The notes below the pieces were generated by a model. That model saw only the letters and a list, made by a program, of their open reading frames with translations. It did no database searches and was not told where the DNA came from. Below are positions 1-7,862 of a DNA stretch of 64,000 nt, one piece after another. Source of the DNA: Pseudomonas fluorescens (GTDB taxonomy: Bacteria; Pseudomonadota; Gammaproteobacteria; Pseudomonadales; Pseudomonadaceae); the NCBI RefSeq assembly GCF_018614655.1, contig NZ_JAGGOG010000002.1, positions 214,267-278,266 on the forward strand. Direction: 5' to 3'. How positions within the stretch are numbered: the stretch's first letter is position 1; every line of letters starts with the position of its first letter. A program made the position numbers and the translations under genes.

Positions 1-16
1 GCAAGCCCGCTCCCAC
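1..16. repeat. Partial REP element at window edge
   Basis: The window opens with the right half of the fluorescent-pseudomonad REP palindrome (GCAAGCCCGCTCCCAC), the same arm found complete at 7810-7832. The left arm must lie outside the window. It is an extragenic repeat between envC and whatever precedes it. Confidence 0.7.
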
Positions 17-87
17 ATGGGTTTGTAGCAATTTGGGGGATGTCTTTTAGCCATCCCACCACCACTCGGCACCTAACTTGCCCGCGA

Positions 88-109
88 GCCCGAATTGGGC
101 GTTTTTTTT
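88..109 (+). terminator. Terminator-like hairpin upstream of envC
   Basis: GCCC (88-91), loop GAATT, GGGC (97-100), then a run of eight T. It looks like a weak intrinsic terminator for an upstream plus-strand gene. It lies 55 bases before the chosen envC start, so envC probably has its own promoter close by or depends on read-through. The stem is only 4 bp, hence modest confidence. Confidence 0.4.
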
Positions 110-163
110 GCAGCGTGGGCCGGGCATACTAGGCCGTCCCTTTCCCTGGTGTCGCCCGCCTCT

Positions 164-1450
164 ATGCTTCGCGCCTTGATTACCCTCGCTCTTGTCTGCC
201 TGCTCCAACCGGCTTTTGCCGATGAGCGCGCACAAACCCAACAACAGCTGGACGCTACGCGTCAGGACATTACTGAGCTGAAGAAACTGCTCGGCAAGCT
301 CCAGGAAGAGAAATCCGGAGTGCAGAAAGATCTGCGCGGCACGGAAACCGAAATGGGCAAGCTGGAGAAGCAGGTCCAGGAGCTACAAAAAGAATTAAAG
401 AAGAGCGAGTCGGAACTGGAGCGACTCGACGGTGAGAAAAAAAAACTCCAGAGCGCACGGGTTGAACAGCAACGTCTGATCGCGATCCAGGCCCGCGCCG
501 CCTACCAGAACGGCCGCCAGGAATATCTCAAGCTGCTGCTCAACCAGCAGAATCCGGAAAAATTCGCCCGCACCCTCACGTATTACGACTACCTGAGCAA
601 GGCTCGCCTGGAGCAATTGAAAAGCTTCAACGAGACCCTGCGCCAGTTGGCCAATGTCGAACAGGAAATTGCCAACCAGCAATCGCAGTTGCTGGACCAG
701 AAAAGCAGCCTCGACGCCCAGCGCGATGAGCTGGACAAGGTCCGCAAGGAGCGCCAGCAGGCGCTGGCCAAGCTCAACAGCGACGTGAAGGCCCGTGACG
801 CCAAGCTGCAGGCTCGCGAGCAGGACCAGGCCGACCTGGGCAAAGTGCTGAAAACCATCGAGGAAACCCTGGCTCGCCAGGCCCGCGAAGCCGAACAAGC
901 GCGACAAAAAGCGCTGCTCGCCCAGCAGGAAGCGGAAAAAAAGCGCCAGCGTGAAGCTGAGTCCCTCGCCACCGACGCCCCGCGCAAACCGGTGCATGCG
1001 GCACCCGGCCCACTGGTTTCCAGCGCTGGCGTGTCCTACGGCGGACCTTTTGCGTCATCCCGGGGCAAACTTCCATGGCCCGTTGATGGTCGATTGCTTG
1101 CACGCTTTGGTGAAACCCGTGGCGACGACACCCGCACCAAGTGGGATGGCGTGATGATCAGCGCCGCCGCCGGCAGCCAGGTGCATGCCGTTCACGGTGG
1201 TCGCGTGGTGTTTGCCGATTGGTTGCGGGGCGCCGGATTGCTGGTGATTCTTGACCACGGCAATGGCTATTTGAGCCTTTACGGCCACAATCAGACTTTG
1301 CTCAAAGCGGCAGGTGATGTTGTAAAAGCCGGTGAATCCATCTCCACTGTCGGTAGCAGTGGCGGTCAGGACACCCCAGCGCTGTACTTCGCTATTCGTC
1401 AGCAGGGCCGCCCGAGCGACCCGGCACAATGGTGTCGCACCCAAGGATAA
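164..1450 (+). CDS. envC: Murein hydrolase activator EnvC
   Basis: Periplasmic activator of cell-separation amidases (AmiA/AmiB type in E. coli), acting at the division site under FtsEX control. The chosen start at 164 gives 428 residues and puts a signal peptide (MLRALITLALVCLLQPAFA) at the N-terminus; an in-frame ATG at 95 would bury it. Residues about 20-260 are an extended, Gln/Lys/Glu-rich coiled coil. Residues about 303-428 are a LytM/M23 domain. Its zinc site is degenerate: the first His-Asp pair is replaced (KWDGVMI) and the last HxH reads LYFAIR, while YGHN is kept. This is the signature of an activator rather than an active endopeptidase. It is followed 31 bases later by ctpA and then yibQ, the usual Pseudomonas trio. 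Confidence 0.92.
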   Translation: MLRALITLALVCLLQPAFADERAQTQQQLDATRQDITELKKLLGKLQEEKSGVQKDLRGTETEMGKLEKQVQELQKELKKSESELERLDGEKKKLQSARVEQQRLIAIQARAAYQNGRQEYLKLLLNQQNPEKFARTLTYYDYLSKARLEQLKSFNETLRQLANVEQEIANQQSQLLDQKSSLDAQRDELDKVRKERQQALAKLNSDVKARDAKLQAREQDQADLGKVLKTIEETLARQAREAEQARQKALLAQQEAEKKRQREAESLATDAPRKPVHAAPGPLVSSAGVSYGGPFASSRGKLPWPVDGRLLARFGETRGDDTRTKWDGVMISAAAGSQVHAVHGGRVVFADWLRGAGLLVILDHGNGYLSLYGHNQTLLKAAGDVVKAGESISTVGSSGGQDTPALYFAIRQQGRPSDPAQWCRTQG

Positions 1451-1481
1451 GGGTCGTACCTAAATTAGGAGTTCGTTCGAC

Positions 1482-2789
1482 ATGCTGCATTTGTCCCGCC
1501 TCACTTCGCTGGCCCTGACGATCGCCCTGGTGATCGGCGCGCCTTTGGCATTCGCCGACCAGACCGCTCAGTCAGCCGTTGCAGCGACCACCAAGGCGCC
1601 GCTACCCCTGGACGAGTTGCGCACCTTTGCCGAGGTCATGGACCGGATCAAGGCAGCCTATGTCGAACCTGTGGACGACAAGACCCTGTTGGAAAATGCC
1701 ATCAAGGGCATGCTCAGCAACCTCGACCCGCACTCCGCCTACCTGGGCCCGGAAGATTTCGCCGAGCTGCAGGAAAGTACCAGCGGTGAATTCGGTGGCC
1801 TGGGGATTGAAGTAGGTTCCGAAGACGGCATGATCAAAGTGGTCTCGCCAATCGACGACACTCCTGCCTCCAAGGCCGGAATCCAGGCCGGCGACCTGAT
1901 CGTCAAGATCAACGGCCAGCCGACCCGTGGCCAGACCATGACCGAAGCCGTGGACAAGATGCGCGGCAAGATCGGCCAGAAAATCACCCTGACCCTGGTA
2001 CGCGACGGCGGAGCGCCGTTTGACGTGACCCTGGCGCGGGCGACCATTACGGTCAAGAGCGTGAAGAGCCAGTTGCTGGAATCGGGTTACGGCTACATCC
2101 GTATCACCCAGTTCCAGGTCAAGACCGGCGACGAAGTGGCCAAGGCCCTGGCGAAACTGCGCAAGGACAATGGCAAGAAGCTCAGCGGTATCGTCCTCGA
2201 CCTGCGCAACAACCCAGGCGGCGTATTGCAGGCGGCGGTGGAAGTGGTCGATCACTTCATCACCAAGGGCCTGATCGTCTACACCAAGGGCCGTATCGCC
2301 AACTCCGAGTTGCGCTTCTCGGCCACCGGTAACGACCTCAGCGAAGGCGTGCCGATGGTTGTGCTGATCAACGGCGGTAGCGCCTCGGCATCGGAAATTG
2401 TCGCCGGTGCGCTGCAGGATCAGAAACGTGGCGTGCTGATGGGCACCACCAGCTTCGGCAAAGGCTCGGTGCAAACCGTGCTGCCGCTGAACAACGAGCG
2501 GGCACTGAAGATCACCACGGCGTTGTACTACACGCCGAATGGTCGCTCGATCCAGGCCCAGGGCATCATTCCGGACATTGAAGTGCGCAGGGCCAAGATC
2601 ACCAACGAGCAGGACAGCGAGTACTTCAAGGAAGCCGACCTGCAAGGTCACTTGGGCAATGGCAACGGCGGCGCCGACAAGCCTACCGGCAGCAGCCCGA
2701 AAGCCAAGTCGATGCCTCAGGACGACGATTATCAGTTGGCCCAGGCACTGAGCCTGCTCAAGGGCTTGAGCATTACGCGCAGCCGTTGA
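1482..2789 (+). CDS. ctpA: Carboxy-terminal processing protease CtpA (S41)
   Basis: Periplasmic serine protease of 435 residues. In Pseudomonas CtpA is known to work with the lipoprotein LbcA and to degrade peptidoglycan cross-link hydrolases. Visible features: a signal peptide ending near AFADQ (residues 1-26), a PDZ domain about 95-180 (FGGLGIEV, the usual carboxylate-binding loop), and the S41 core about 195-375. The Ser/Lys dyad is clear: Ser302 in GSASASEIVAG and Lys327 in TSFGKGSVQ, 25 residues apart as in E. coli Prc. The C-terminal tail (about 385-435) is Gly/Asn-rich. The neighbours envC and yibQ are on the same strand; spacing to yibQ is 1 base, so these two are cotranscribed and probably translationally coupled. 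Confidence 0.95.
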   Translation: MLHLSRLTSLALTIALVIGAPLAFADQTAQSAVAATTKAPLPLDELRTFAEVMDRIKAAYVEPVDDKTLLENAIKGMLSNLDPHSAYLGPEDFAELQESTSGEFGGLGIEVGSEDGMIKVVSPIDDTPASKAGIQAGDLIVKINGQPTRGQTMTEAVDKMRGKIGQKITLTLVRDGGAPFDVTLARATITVKSVKSQLLESGYGYIRITQFQVKTGDEVAKALAKLRKDNGKKLSGIVLDLRNNPGGVLQAAVEVVDHFITKGLIVYTKGRIANSELRFSATGNDLSEGVPMVVLINGGSASASEIVAGALQDQKRGVLMGTTSFGKGSVQTVLPLNNERALKITTALYYTPNGRSIQAQGIIPDIEVRRAKITNEQDSEYFKEADLQGHLGNGNGGADKPTGSSPKAKSMPQDDDYQLAQALSLLKGLSITRSR

Positions 2790-2790
2790 T

Positions 2791-3573
2791 ATGCGTTGTG
2801 GACTGATCATCACGTTGCTGTGCTGTCTGGCGGGAGCTGCCCAAGGCGCTCCTGCCAGCGTCGACCCTGCGCCCCGCAAGGCCTACCTGACCCTGATCAT
2901 CGACGACCTCGGCCAGAACCTGGCGCGGGACCGTCGGGTGCTGGCCCTGCCCGGCCCGGTCACTATGGCAATCATGCCCGACACGCCCCACGCCGCAGAA
3001 TTCGCCCGCGAGGCGCATCGCGCCGGCAAGATCGTCATCCTGCACATGCCCATGGACCCGGCCACCGGCCCGTTCGCCTGGCATCCCGAGCTGTCCATCG
3101 AAGAACTCGGAAAACGCCTGGACGCCGCGTTCAAGGCCGTACCGTACACCGCCGGCATCAACAACCACATGGGCAGTCGCATGACTGCGCAGCCTGAGGC
3201 CATGGCCTGGCTGATGGGCGAGCTGCAACGTCGGCACAAGTTCTTCGTCGACAGCCGCACCAGCGCCAAGACCGTAGCTGCTGCCGAGGCGCAGAAGATC
3301 AGCCTGGCCAGTGTTTCGCGGGATGTATTTCTCGATGACGAGCGCACCGAGGCGGCGATAACCACACAACTGCAGACCGCCATCAAGCTGGCCCACAAGC
3401 AGGGCTCGGCGGTGATGATCGGCCATCCTTATCCACAGACCCTGGCGGTATTGGAACGCGAACTGCCCAAGCTCAAGGCCCAGGGCATCGAGTGGATTGA
3501 TATCAAGCTGATGATCAGCGTGCGCAGCAACCAGGCCATGGCTGGGCACGGGAAGAATGGGGTTTACCGCTGA
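2791..3573 (+). CDS. Divergent polysaccharide deacetylase family protein (YibQ-like)
   Basis: Exported protein of 260 residues with a signal peptide (about 1-20, ending AQGAPAS) and one divergent polysaccharide deacetylase domain (Pfam family once called DUF610). Characteristic stretches are TLIIDDLGQN, MAIMPDTPHA, ILHMPMDP and GINNHMGS; the fold resembles NodB deacetylases and HMPMDP/NHMGS supply candidate metal ligands. The enzymatic substrate is not established. The start is 1 base after the ctpA stop. Presence in the envC-ctpA operon suggests a role in peptidoglycan or septal remodelling, which is inference from context. Confidence 0.88.
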   Translation: MRCGLIITLLCCLAGAAQGAPASVDPAPRKAYLTLIIDDLGQNLARDRRVLALPGPVTMAIMPDTPHAAEFAREAHRAGKIVILHMPMDPATGPFAWHPELSIEELGKRLDAAFKAVPYTAGINNHMGSRMTAQPEAMAWLMGELQRRHKFFVDSRTSAKTVAAAEAQKISLASVSRDVFLDDERTEAAITTQLQTAIKLAHKQGSAVMIGHPYPQTLAVLERELPKLKAQGIEWIDIKLMISVRSNQAMAGHGKNGVYR

Positions 3574-3582
3574 GGGATTGAC

Positions 3583-3715
3583 TGTGGCGAGCGGGCTTGC
3601 CCGCGTTGGGCTGCGCAGCAGCCCCCAAACCTGACACAGGGTTCTGGCTGAAGAAACTCAGTGATTTTACTGGGGCTGCTGCGCAGCCCAACGCGGGGCA
3701 AGCCCGCTCGCCACA
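3583..3715. repeat. Long inverted repeat (REP-family palindrome)
   Basis: Left arm 3583-3625 and right arm 3672-3715 are reverse complements over about 43 bases with a single-base indel (CCCG against CCCCG). The outer part contains the GGCGAGCGGGCTTGCCC REP core and the inner part GGGCTGCGCAGCAGCCCC. The loop is about 46 bases. It sits between the convergent ends of yibQ and the solute-binding protein gene and probably also acts as a bidirectional transcription or mRNA end. Confidence 0.85.
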
Positions 3716-3739
3716 AAAGCCCGTCCGAAGTACGGAGCG

Positions 3740-4495
3740 CTATAGATAGCGCGCCATGATCTCATCCACCACACCGTCCTTGCGTAGCTGATCAAGCGCA
3801 GCCTGCAACTTGGCCACCACTTCGTCCGGCACGTCCTTGTTCAGCGCCAGATACAGCTCGGCGCTATTGAACCGCAGCACCGTCTTAAGACCCGTCACCC
3901 CGACTTGCCGCGCCAGGTAGCGCCCGGCTGGATCCCCCGTCGCCCAGAGGTCGATCTGGCCATCCACGAGCTTTTGCGCATTGTCCTGGTCACGCAACAC
4001 GACCACCGGCTTGAGTCCTTGCTTCTCCAGGGTCTCAGCAATGGCATCGCCCTTGTAGGCGCCAATCTTGTAGCGGCGGGCCTGCTCAAGCTCGCTCAAC
4101 TGGATCTTGCTATCCGCCTTGGCCAACAGCACCCAATCATCCGGACCGATAGGCCCCACCCACTTGAACAGCGCTTCACGGTCCGGCAGGCGAGCCATCA
4201 CAAACACGCCGTAGCCATGTTTTTCCAGGGCGAGTTTGTAGATTCGCTCCCAAGGGAACCGCAAGGTGAGGTTGTAGGAAATGCCGGCACGCTTGAAGGT
4301 TTCGCGGACGATGTCCACGGCGATGCCTTCGATGTTCTCGTCCATGGCGAAATTCTTGCCATTTTTCGCCATGTTGTAGGGCGGAAAGTTTTCCGTCAGC
4401 AACACCAATGAGGTGTCAGCCGGGTCGGCAGCATCGGCCGAGCCCACCAACAAAATGGAAGAACTGGCGAGGGCAAGAAGCAAGTCTTTGAACAT
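3740..4495 (-). CDS. Solute-binding protein, family 3 (SBP_bac_3)
   Basis: Periplasmic binding protein of 251 residues. A signal peptide (MFKDLLLALASSSILLVGSADA) has no lipobox Cys, so the protein should be soluble. The rest is one SBP family 3 domain typical of polar amino acid uptake (opening SLVLLTENFPPYNM; MARLPDREALFKWVGPI in the middle). No permease or ATPase gene adjoins it, so it may serve a transporter encoded elsewhere or be a stand-alone sensor-type binding protein. It lies downstream of, and in the same direction as, hisF (66-base gap), but there is no sign that it is part of histidine synthesis. Ligand unknown. Confidence 0.85.
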   Translation of the reverse strand: MFKDLLLALASSSILLVGSADAADPADTSLVLLTENFPPYNMAKNGKNFAMDENIEGIAVDIVRETFKRAGISYNLTLRFPWERIYKLALEKHGYGVFVMARLPDREALFKWVGPIGPDDWVLLAKADSKIQLSELEQARRYKIGAYKGDAIAETLEKQGLKPVVVLRDQDNAQKLVDGQIDLWATGDPAGRYLARQVGVTGLKTVLRFNSAELYLALNKDVPDEVVAKLQAALDQLRKDGVVDEIMARYL

Positions 4496-4561
4496 GAAAA
4501 GTTACCGAAATCCATGGCAGGCCCAAGAGTGCCGCGAGCCTGTCATGGTGTCCAGTGACGT

Positions 4562-5332
4562 TTAGCGTACGACGATTCCGCGCGCGGCCATGTAGGCCTT
4601 GGCCTCGGGAACGGTGTATTCGCCGAAGTGGAAAATGCTCGCCGCCAGTACCGCGCTGGCATGACCTTCGATTACGCCATCGGCCAGATGCTGCAGGTTG
4701 CCGACGCCGCCGGAGGCGATCACCGGGATGCCCAAAGCGTCGCTGATCGCGCGAGTCACGCCCAGGTCGAAGCCGTTTTTCATACCGTCCTGGTCCATGC
4801 TGGTCAGCAGGATTTCACCGGCACCCAGGCCTTCCATCTTCATCGCCCATTCCACCGCATCCAGCCCGGTAGGTTTGCGCCCGCCGTGGGTGAAGATCTC
4901 CCAGCGCGGGGTTTCGCCCGGGCCCGAGACCTTCTTGGCGTCGATGGCGACGACGATGCACTGCGAGCCGAAGTGCTGCGCAGCTTCGCCGACAAACTCG
5001 GGGTTGAACACGGCGGCAGTGTTGATCGAGACCTTGTCCGCGCCCGCGTTAAGCAGGTTGCGAATGTCTTGCACGGTGCGCACGCCACCGCCGACGGTCA
5101 GCGGGATAAACACCTGACTGGCCATGCGTTCGACGGTATGCAATGTGGTGTCGCGGCCGTCGACGCTGGCGGTGATGTCGAGAAAGGTAATCTCGTCAGC
5201 GCCCTGCTCGTCGTAGCGACGGGCGATTTCCACCGGGTCGCCGGCGTCACGGATGTTCTCGAACTTGACGCCCTTGACCACTCGACCGTTGTCGACGTCC
5301 AGGCAAGGGATGATGCGTTTGGCCAGCGCCAT
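4562..5332 (-). CDS. hisF: Imidazole glycerol phosphate synthase cyclase subunit HisF
   Basis: With HisH it converts PRFAR and glutamine-derived ammonia into imidazole glycerol phosphate and AICAR, the fifth step of histidine synthesis. The 256 residues form a single TIM barrel; catalytic Asp11 is seen in [14 protein letters not shown] and the second acid in VVAIDAKK. Phosphate-binding segments TVGGGVRT and IASGGVG are present. It is the last his gene of the run and starts 9 bases after the hisA stop, so it is surely cotranscribed with hisA. Length and motifs are canonical. Confidence 0.97.
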   Translation of the reverse strand: MALAKRIIPCLDVDNGRVVKGVKFENIRDAGDPVEIARRYDEQGADEITFLDITASVDGRDTTLHTVERMASQVFIPLTVGGGVRTVQDIRNLLNAGADKVSINTAAVFNPEFVGEAAQHFGSQCIVVAIDAKKVSGPGETPRWEIFTHGGRKPTGLDAVEWAMKMEGLGAGEILLTSMDQDGMKNGFDLGVTRAISDALGIPVIASGGVGNLQHLADGVIEGHASAVLAASIFHFGEYTVPEAKAYMAARGIVVR

Positions 5333-5341
5333 GGTCAGTCC

Positions 5342-6079
5342 TCAGCCTTTGTAGGCATCGCAGTAAGCCTGGGCTTCGGCGACGTCCAAAGTACCTTCGT
5401 AGATCGCCCGACCCGTGATGGCGCCGATGATCCCGGGCGCCCTGGCGTCCAGCAGCGACTTGATGTCGCCCAGGTTGTGGATACCGCCGGAGGCGATCAC
5501 CGGGATTTTGGTAGCAGCGGCCAGTGCAGTGGTGAACGGCACGTTGCAGCCCTGCATCATGCCGTCTTTGGCGATGTCGGTATAAACGATGGCAGACACA
5601 CCATCAGCTTCAAACTGCTTGGCCAGGTCGATCACCTGCACGGTACTGATTTCAGCCCAGCCGTCGGTGGCAACAAAACCGTCCTTGGCATCCAGGCCGA
5701 CAATCACTTTGCCCGGAAAGGCGCGGCAAGCTTCGGCGACGAAGGCTGGATCTTTCACAGCCTTGGTACCGATGATCACGTAGCTCACGCCCGCTTTCAC
5801 ATAGTGTTCGATGGTTTCCAGGGAGCGGATACCGCCACCGATCTGGATCGGCAGGTTCGGATAACGCTTGGCGATGGCCGTCACTACTTCGCCGTTGACC
5901 GGCTGGCCTTCGAACGCACCGTTCAAGTCCACCAGATGCAGACGACGGCAACCGCCTTCCACCCACTTGGCAGCCATGCTCACCGGGTCATCGGAGAACA
6001 CCGTGGAGTCTTCCATGCGGCCCTGGCGCAGGCGTACGCAAGCGCCGTCCTTGAGATCGATAGCGGGAATAATCAGCAT
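5342..6079 (-). CDS. hisA: ProFAR isomerase HisA
   Basis: Phosphoribosylformimino-5-aminoimidazole carboxamide ribotide isomerase, an Amadori rearrangement making the HisF substrate. 245 residues, TIM barrel. Catalytic Asp8 lies in [14 protein letters not shown] and the second Asp in VGLDAKDG; phosphate loops are IQIGGGIRS and VIASGGIHN. It lies 39 bases downstream of the DUF2164 gene and 9 bases upstream of hisF. Confidence 0.97.
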   Translation of the reverse strand: MLIIPAIDLKDGACVRLRQGRMEDSTVFSDDPVSMAAKWVEGGCRRLHLVDLNGAFEGQPVNGEVVTAIAKRYPNLPIQIGGGIRSLETIEHYVKAGVSYVIIGTKAVKDPAFVAEACRAFPGKVIVGLDAKDGFVATDGWAEISTVQVIDLAKQFEADGVSAIVYTDIAKDGMMQGCNVPFTTALAAATKIPVIASGGIHNLGDIKSLLDARAPGIIGAITGRAIYEGTLDVAEAQAYCDAYKG

Positions 6080-6118
6080 CTGGCAAACCTTATTCGATAT
6101 TCAGCATTGCTCGAAAAA

Positions 6119-6376
6119 TCAGGGTTTCTCGAGCGCCCACAAGTCGCTTTCGATGCTTTCGAACCTTTCTTTAAGGTGCGTCTGCACATCGAAAACCGCC
6201 CTGTTGTAATAGTGCGGAGCAATTTCAGTAGTGAACAGCTCGAGAATTTCTGCAACCTCGAACGAGCCGAGTTTGAGCTCGAAGCGGTCCTCCATGAAAC
6301 GCTTGATCTTGTCCGTAGCCTCACTCTCCTGTTGGGGAGTGAGGTTCAAGATCGGCGGCTTGACCTTCTTGGCCAT
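6119..6376 (-). CDS. DUF2164 family protein inside the his operon
   Basis: An 85-residue soluble protein beginning [17 protein letters not shown]. It has no signal peptide or membrane segment and looks all-alpha (KIKRFMEDRFELKLGSFEVAEIL, split here as KIKRFMEDRF and ELKLGSFEVAEILELF). I recognise the DUF2164 pattern, whose function is not known to me. Its ATG overlaps the hisH stop in TAATG (1-base overlap), so translation is coupled to hisH; hisA follows 39 bases later. Such embedding suggests dosage linked to histidine synthesis or simply a passenger position. I cannot choose between these. Confidence 0.8.
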   Translation of the reverse strand: MAKKVKPPILNLTPQQESEATDKIKRFMEDRFELKLGSFEVAEILELFTTEIAPHYYNRAVFDVQTHLKERFESIESDLWALEKP

Positions 6377-7014
6377 TACCGGCGCCCGTCCCAGGCGGCG
6401 AAGTTCTGCAGCAATTGCAGGCCATGGGTATGGCTCTTTTCCGGGTGGAACTGCACGGCAAAGCGCGAACCGTCGGCCAGGGCAGCGGCGAAGTCGACGC
6501 CGTAGTGCCCGCCACCCACCACCTGGCCCGGATTACCGGCGGCGATGTAGTAGCTGTGGACGAAGTAGAAACGCGCCAGGTCCGGGACGTCGTGCCATAG
6601 CGGGTGATCCACCGTCTGGCGCACTTCGTTCCAGCCCATATGCGGGACTTTCAGGTGTTCGCCGTCTTCGTGCAGGTCCTTGCCGAAGAACTTCACTTCG
6701 CCAGGGAACAGGCCGATGCAGTCGACGCCGTCGTTCTCTTCACTGCTGTCGAGCAAGGCTTGCATGCCCACGCAGATGCCGAGGAACGGACGGTCCTGGC
6801 TGACTTCGCGCACCAGGCTGTCAAAGCCCAGGCGGCGAATTTCGGCCATGCAATCGCGAATCGCGCCAACACCGGGAAAAACCACCCGGTCGGCTTCGCG
6901 AATCACGTCGGCATCGCTGGTGATCAGCACCTTGCCGGCACCTACGTGCTCGAGGGCCTTGGCCACCGAGTGCAGGTTACCCATGCCGTAATCGATAACC
7001 GCGACCGTCTGCAT
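6376..7014 (-). CDS. hisH: Imidazole glycerol phosphate synthase glutaminase subunit HisH
   Basis: Class I glutamine amidotransferase (212 residues) that supplies ammonia to HisF. The nucleophile Cys is in FLGICVGMQ, the His-Glu pair in [12 protein letters not shown], and the oxyanion region in PGVGAIRDC. The start ATG overlaps the hisB stop (TAATG), and its own stop overlaps the DUF2164 start the same way, giving a tightly coupled hisB-hisH-DUF2164 block. Confidence 0.97.
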   Translation of the reverse strand: MQTVAVIDYGMGNLHSVAKALEHVGAGKVLITSDADVIREADRVVFPGVGAIRDCMAEIRRLGFDSLVREVSQDRPFLGICVGMQALLDSSEENDGVDCIGLFPGEVKFFGKDLHEDGEHLKVPHMGWNEVRQTVDHPLWHDVPDLARFYFVHSYYIAAGNPGQVVGGGHYGVDFAAALADGSRFAVQFHPEKSHTHGLQLLQNFAAWDGRR

Positions 7015-7607
7015 TACAGGACGCCCTTGGTCGACGGCATTTGCCCGGCCATGCGGTCATCCAGCTCCACGGCCATGCGCAGGGCGCGACCGAAAGCCTT
7101 GAACACGGTTTCGATCTGGTGGTGGGTGTTGGTGCCACGCAGGTTGTCGATGTGCAGGCTGACAAGTGCGTGGTTGACGAAGCCCTGGAAGAATTCCTGG
7201 AACAAGTCGACATCGAAGCCGCCCACGGTGGCGCGGGTGTACGGCACGTGCATCTGCAGGCCTGGGCGGCCCGAGAAGTCGATGACCACACGCGACAGCG
7301 CTTCATCCAGCGGAACATAGGCATGGCCGTAGCGGCGGATGCCTTTTTTGTCACCGATGGCTTTGGCGAAAGCCTGACCCAAGGTGATACCGACATCCTC
7401 CACGGTGTGGTGGTCGTCGATATGCAGGTCGCCCTTGCTGACGATATCCAGGTCGATCAGCCCGTGACGGGCGATCTGGTCCAGCATGTGCTCAAGAAAA
7501 GGAACACCGATATCAAATCGGGCCTTTCCGGTGCCATCCAGGTTGATCGAGGCTTTGATCTGGGTTTCCAGAGTGTCGCGCTCGACGGACGCCTTACGTT
7601 CGGCCAT
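7014..7607 (-). CDS. hisB: Imidazoleglycerol-phosphate dehydratase HisB
   Basis: Monofunctional IGPD of 197 residues, without the N-terminal histidinol phosphatase domain of the enteric fusion. Manganese-binding motifs are [10 protein letters not shown] and [18 protein letters not shown] chose the ATG at 7607 rather than a GTG one codon upstream, giving [16 protein letters not shown], the usual Pseudomonas N-terminus. It is the first gene of the run on this strand; the promoter must lie in 7608-7725. Confidence 0.96.
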   Translation of the reverse strand: MAERKASVERDTLETQIKASINLDGTGKARFDIGVPFLEHMLDQIARHGLIDLDIVSKGDLHIDDHHTVEDVGITLGQAFAKAIGDKKGIRRYGHAYVPLDEALSRVVIDFSGRPGLQMHVPYTRATVGGFDVDLFQEFFQGFVNHALVSLHIDNLRGTNTHHQIETVFKAFGRALRMAVELDDRMAGQMPSTKGVL

Positions 7608-7725
7608 CACCAGCTCCGCAAATCATTGGGCGAAAAAGGCAGCCATTATAGGGGCGCGGGCGCTAAACAGAAACATCGGAGGGGATAAGACTGATGGAGT
7701 GTCGGGGATAGACATGTCAGTACAA

Positions 7726-7849
7726 GTGTGGGAGCAGCTTTGTGTGGGAGCGGGCTTGCTCGCGAAAGCGGTGTGTCAGCCAATACATGTGCTGACTGAT
7801 CCATCGCATTCGCGAGCAAGCCCGCTCCCACACAAGCTCGCTCCCACAA
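7726..7849. repeat. REPIN: nested REP inverted repeats
   Basis: Perfect 23-base arms (7743-7765 and 7810-7832) with the TGTGGGAGCGGGCTTGCTCG core and a loop of about 44 bases. The pair is flanked on both sides by shorter partial arms (GTGTGGGAGCAGC at 7726 and CTCGCTCCCAC ending 7848), giving a nested structure. It fills the gap between hisB and the MFS gene. Confidence 0.9.
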
Positions 7850-7862
7850 GGGTTACGCGGTG

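Noticed and set aside
164..1450. EnvC as an active M23 endopeptidase
   Set aside because: Zinc ligands in the LytM domain are replaced (KWDGVMI, LYFAIR), as in the non-catalytic activators.
1602..2879. Open frame of 425 residues on the minus strand over ctpA
   Set aside because: Opposite strand of a clear S41 protease gene; low-complexity His/Gln/Val-rich translation typical of high-GC shadow frames.
4628..6505. Open frame of 625 residues on the plus strand across hisF and hisA
   Set aside because: Antisense to two certain his genes, no recognisable motif, no RBS; a codon-bias shadow.
7726..7849. Possible CRISPR-like repeats
   Set aside because: They are REP inverted pairs, not regularly spaced direct repeats; no cas genes in the window.
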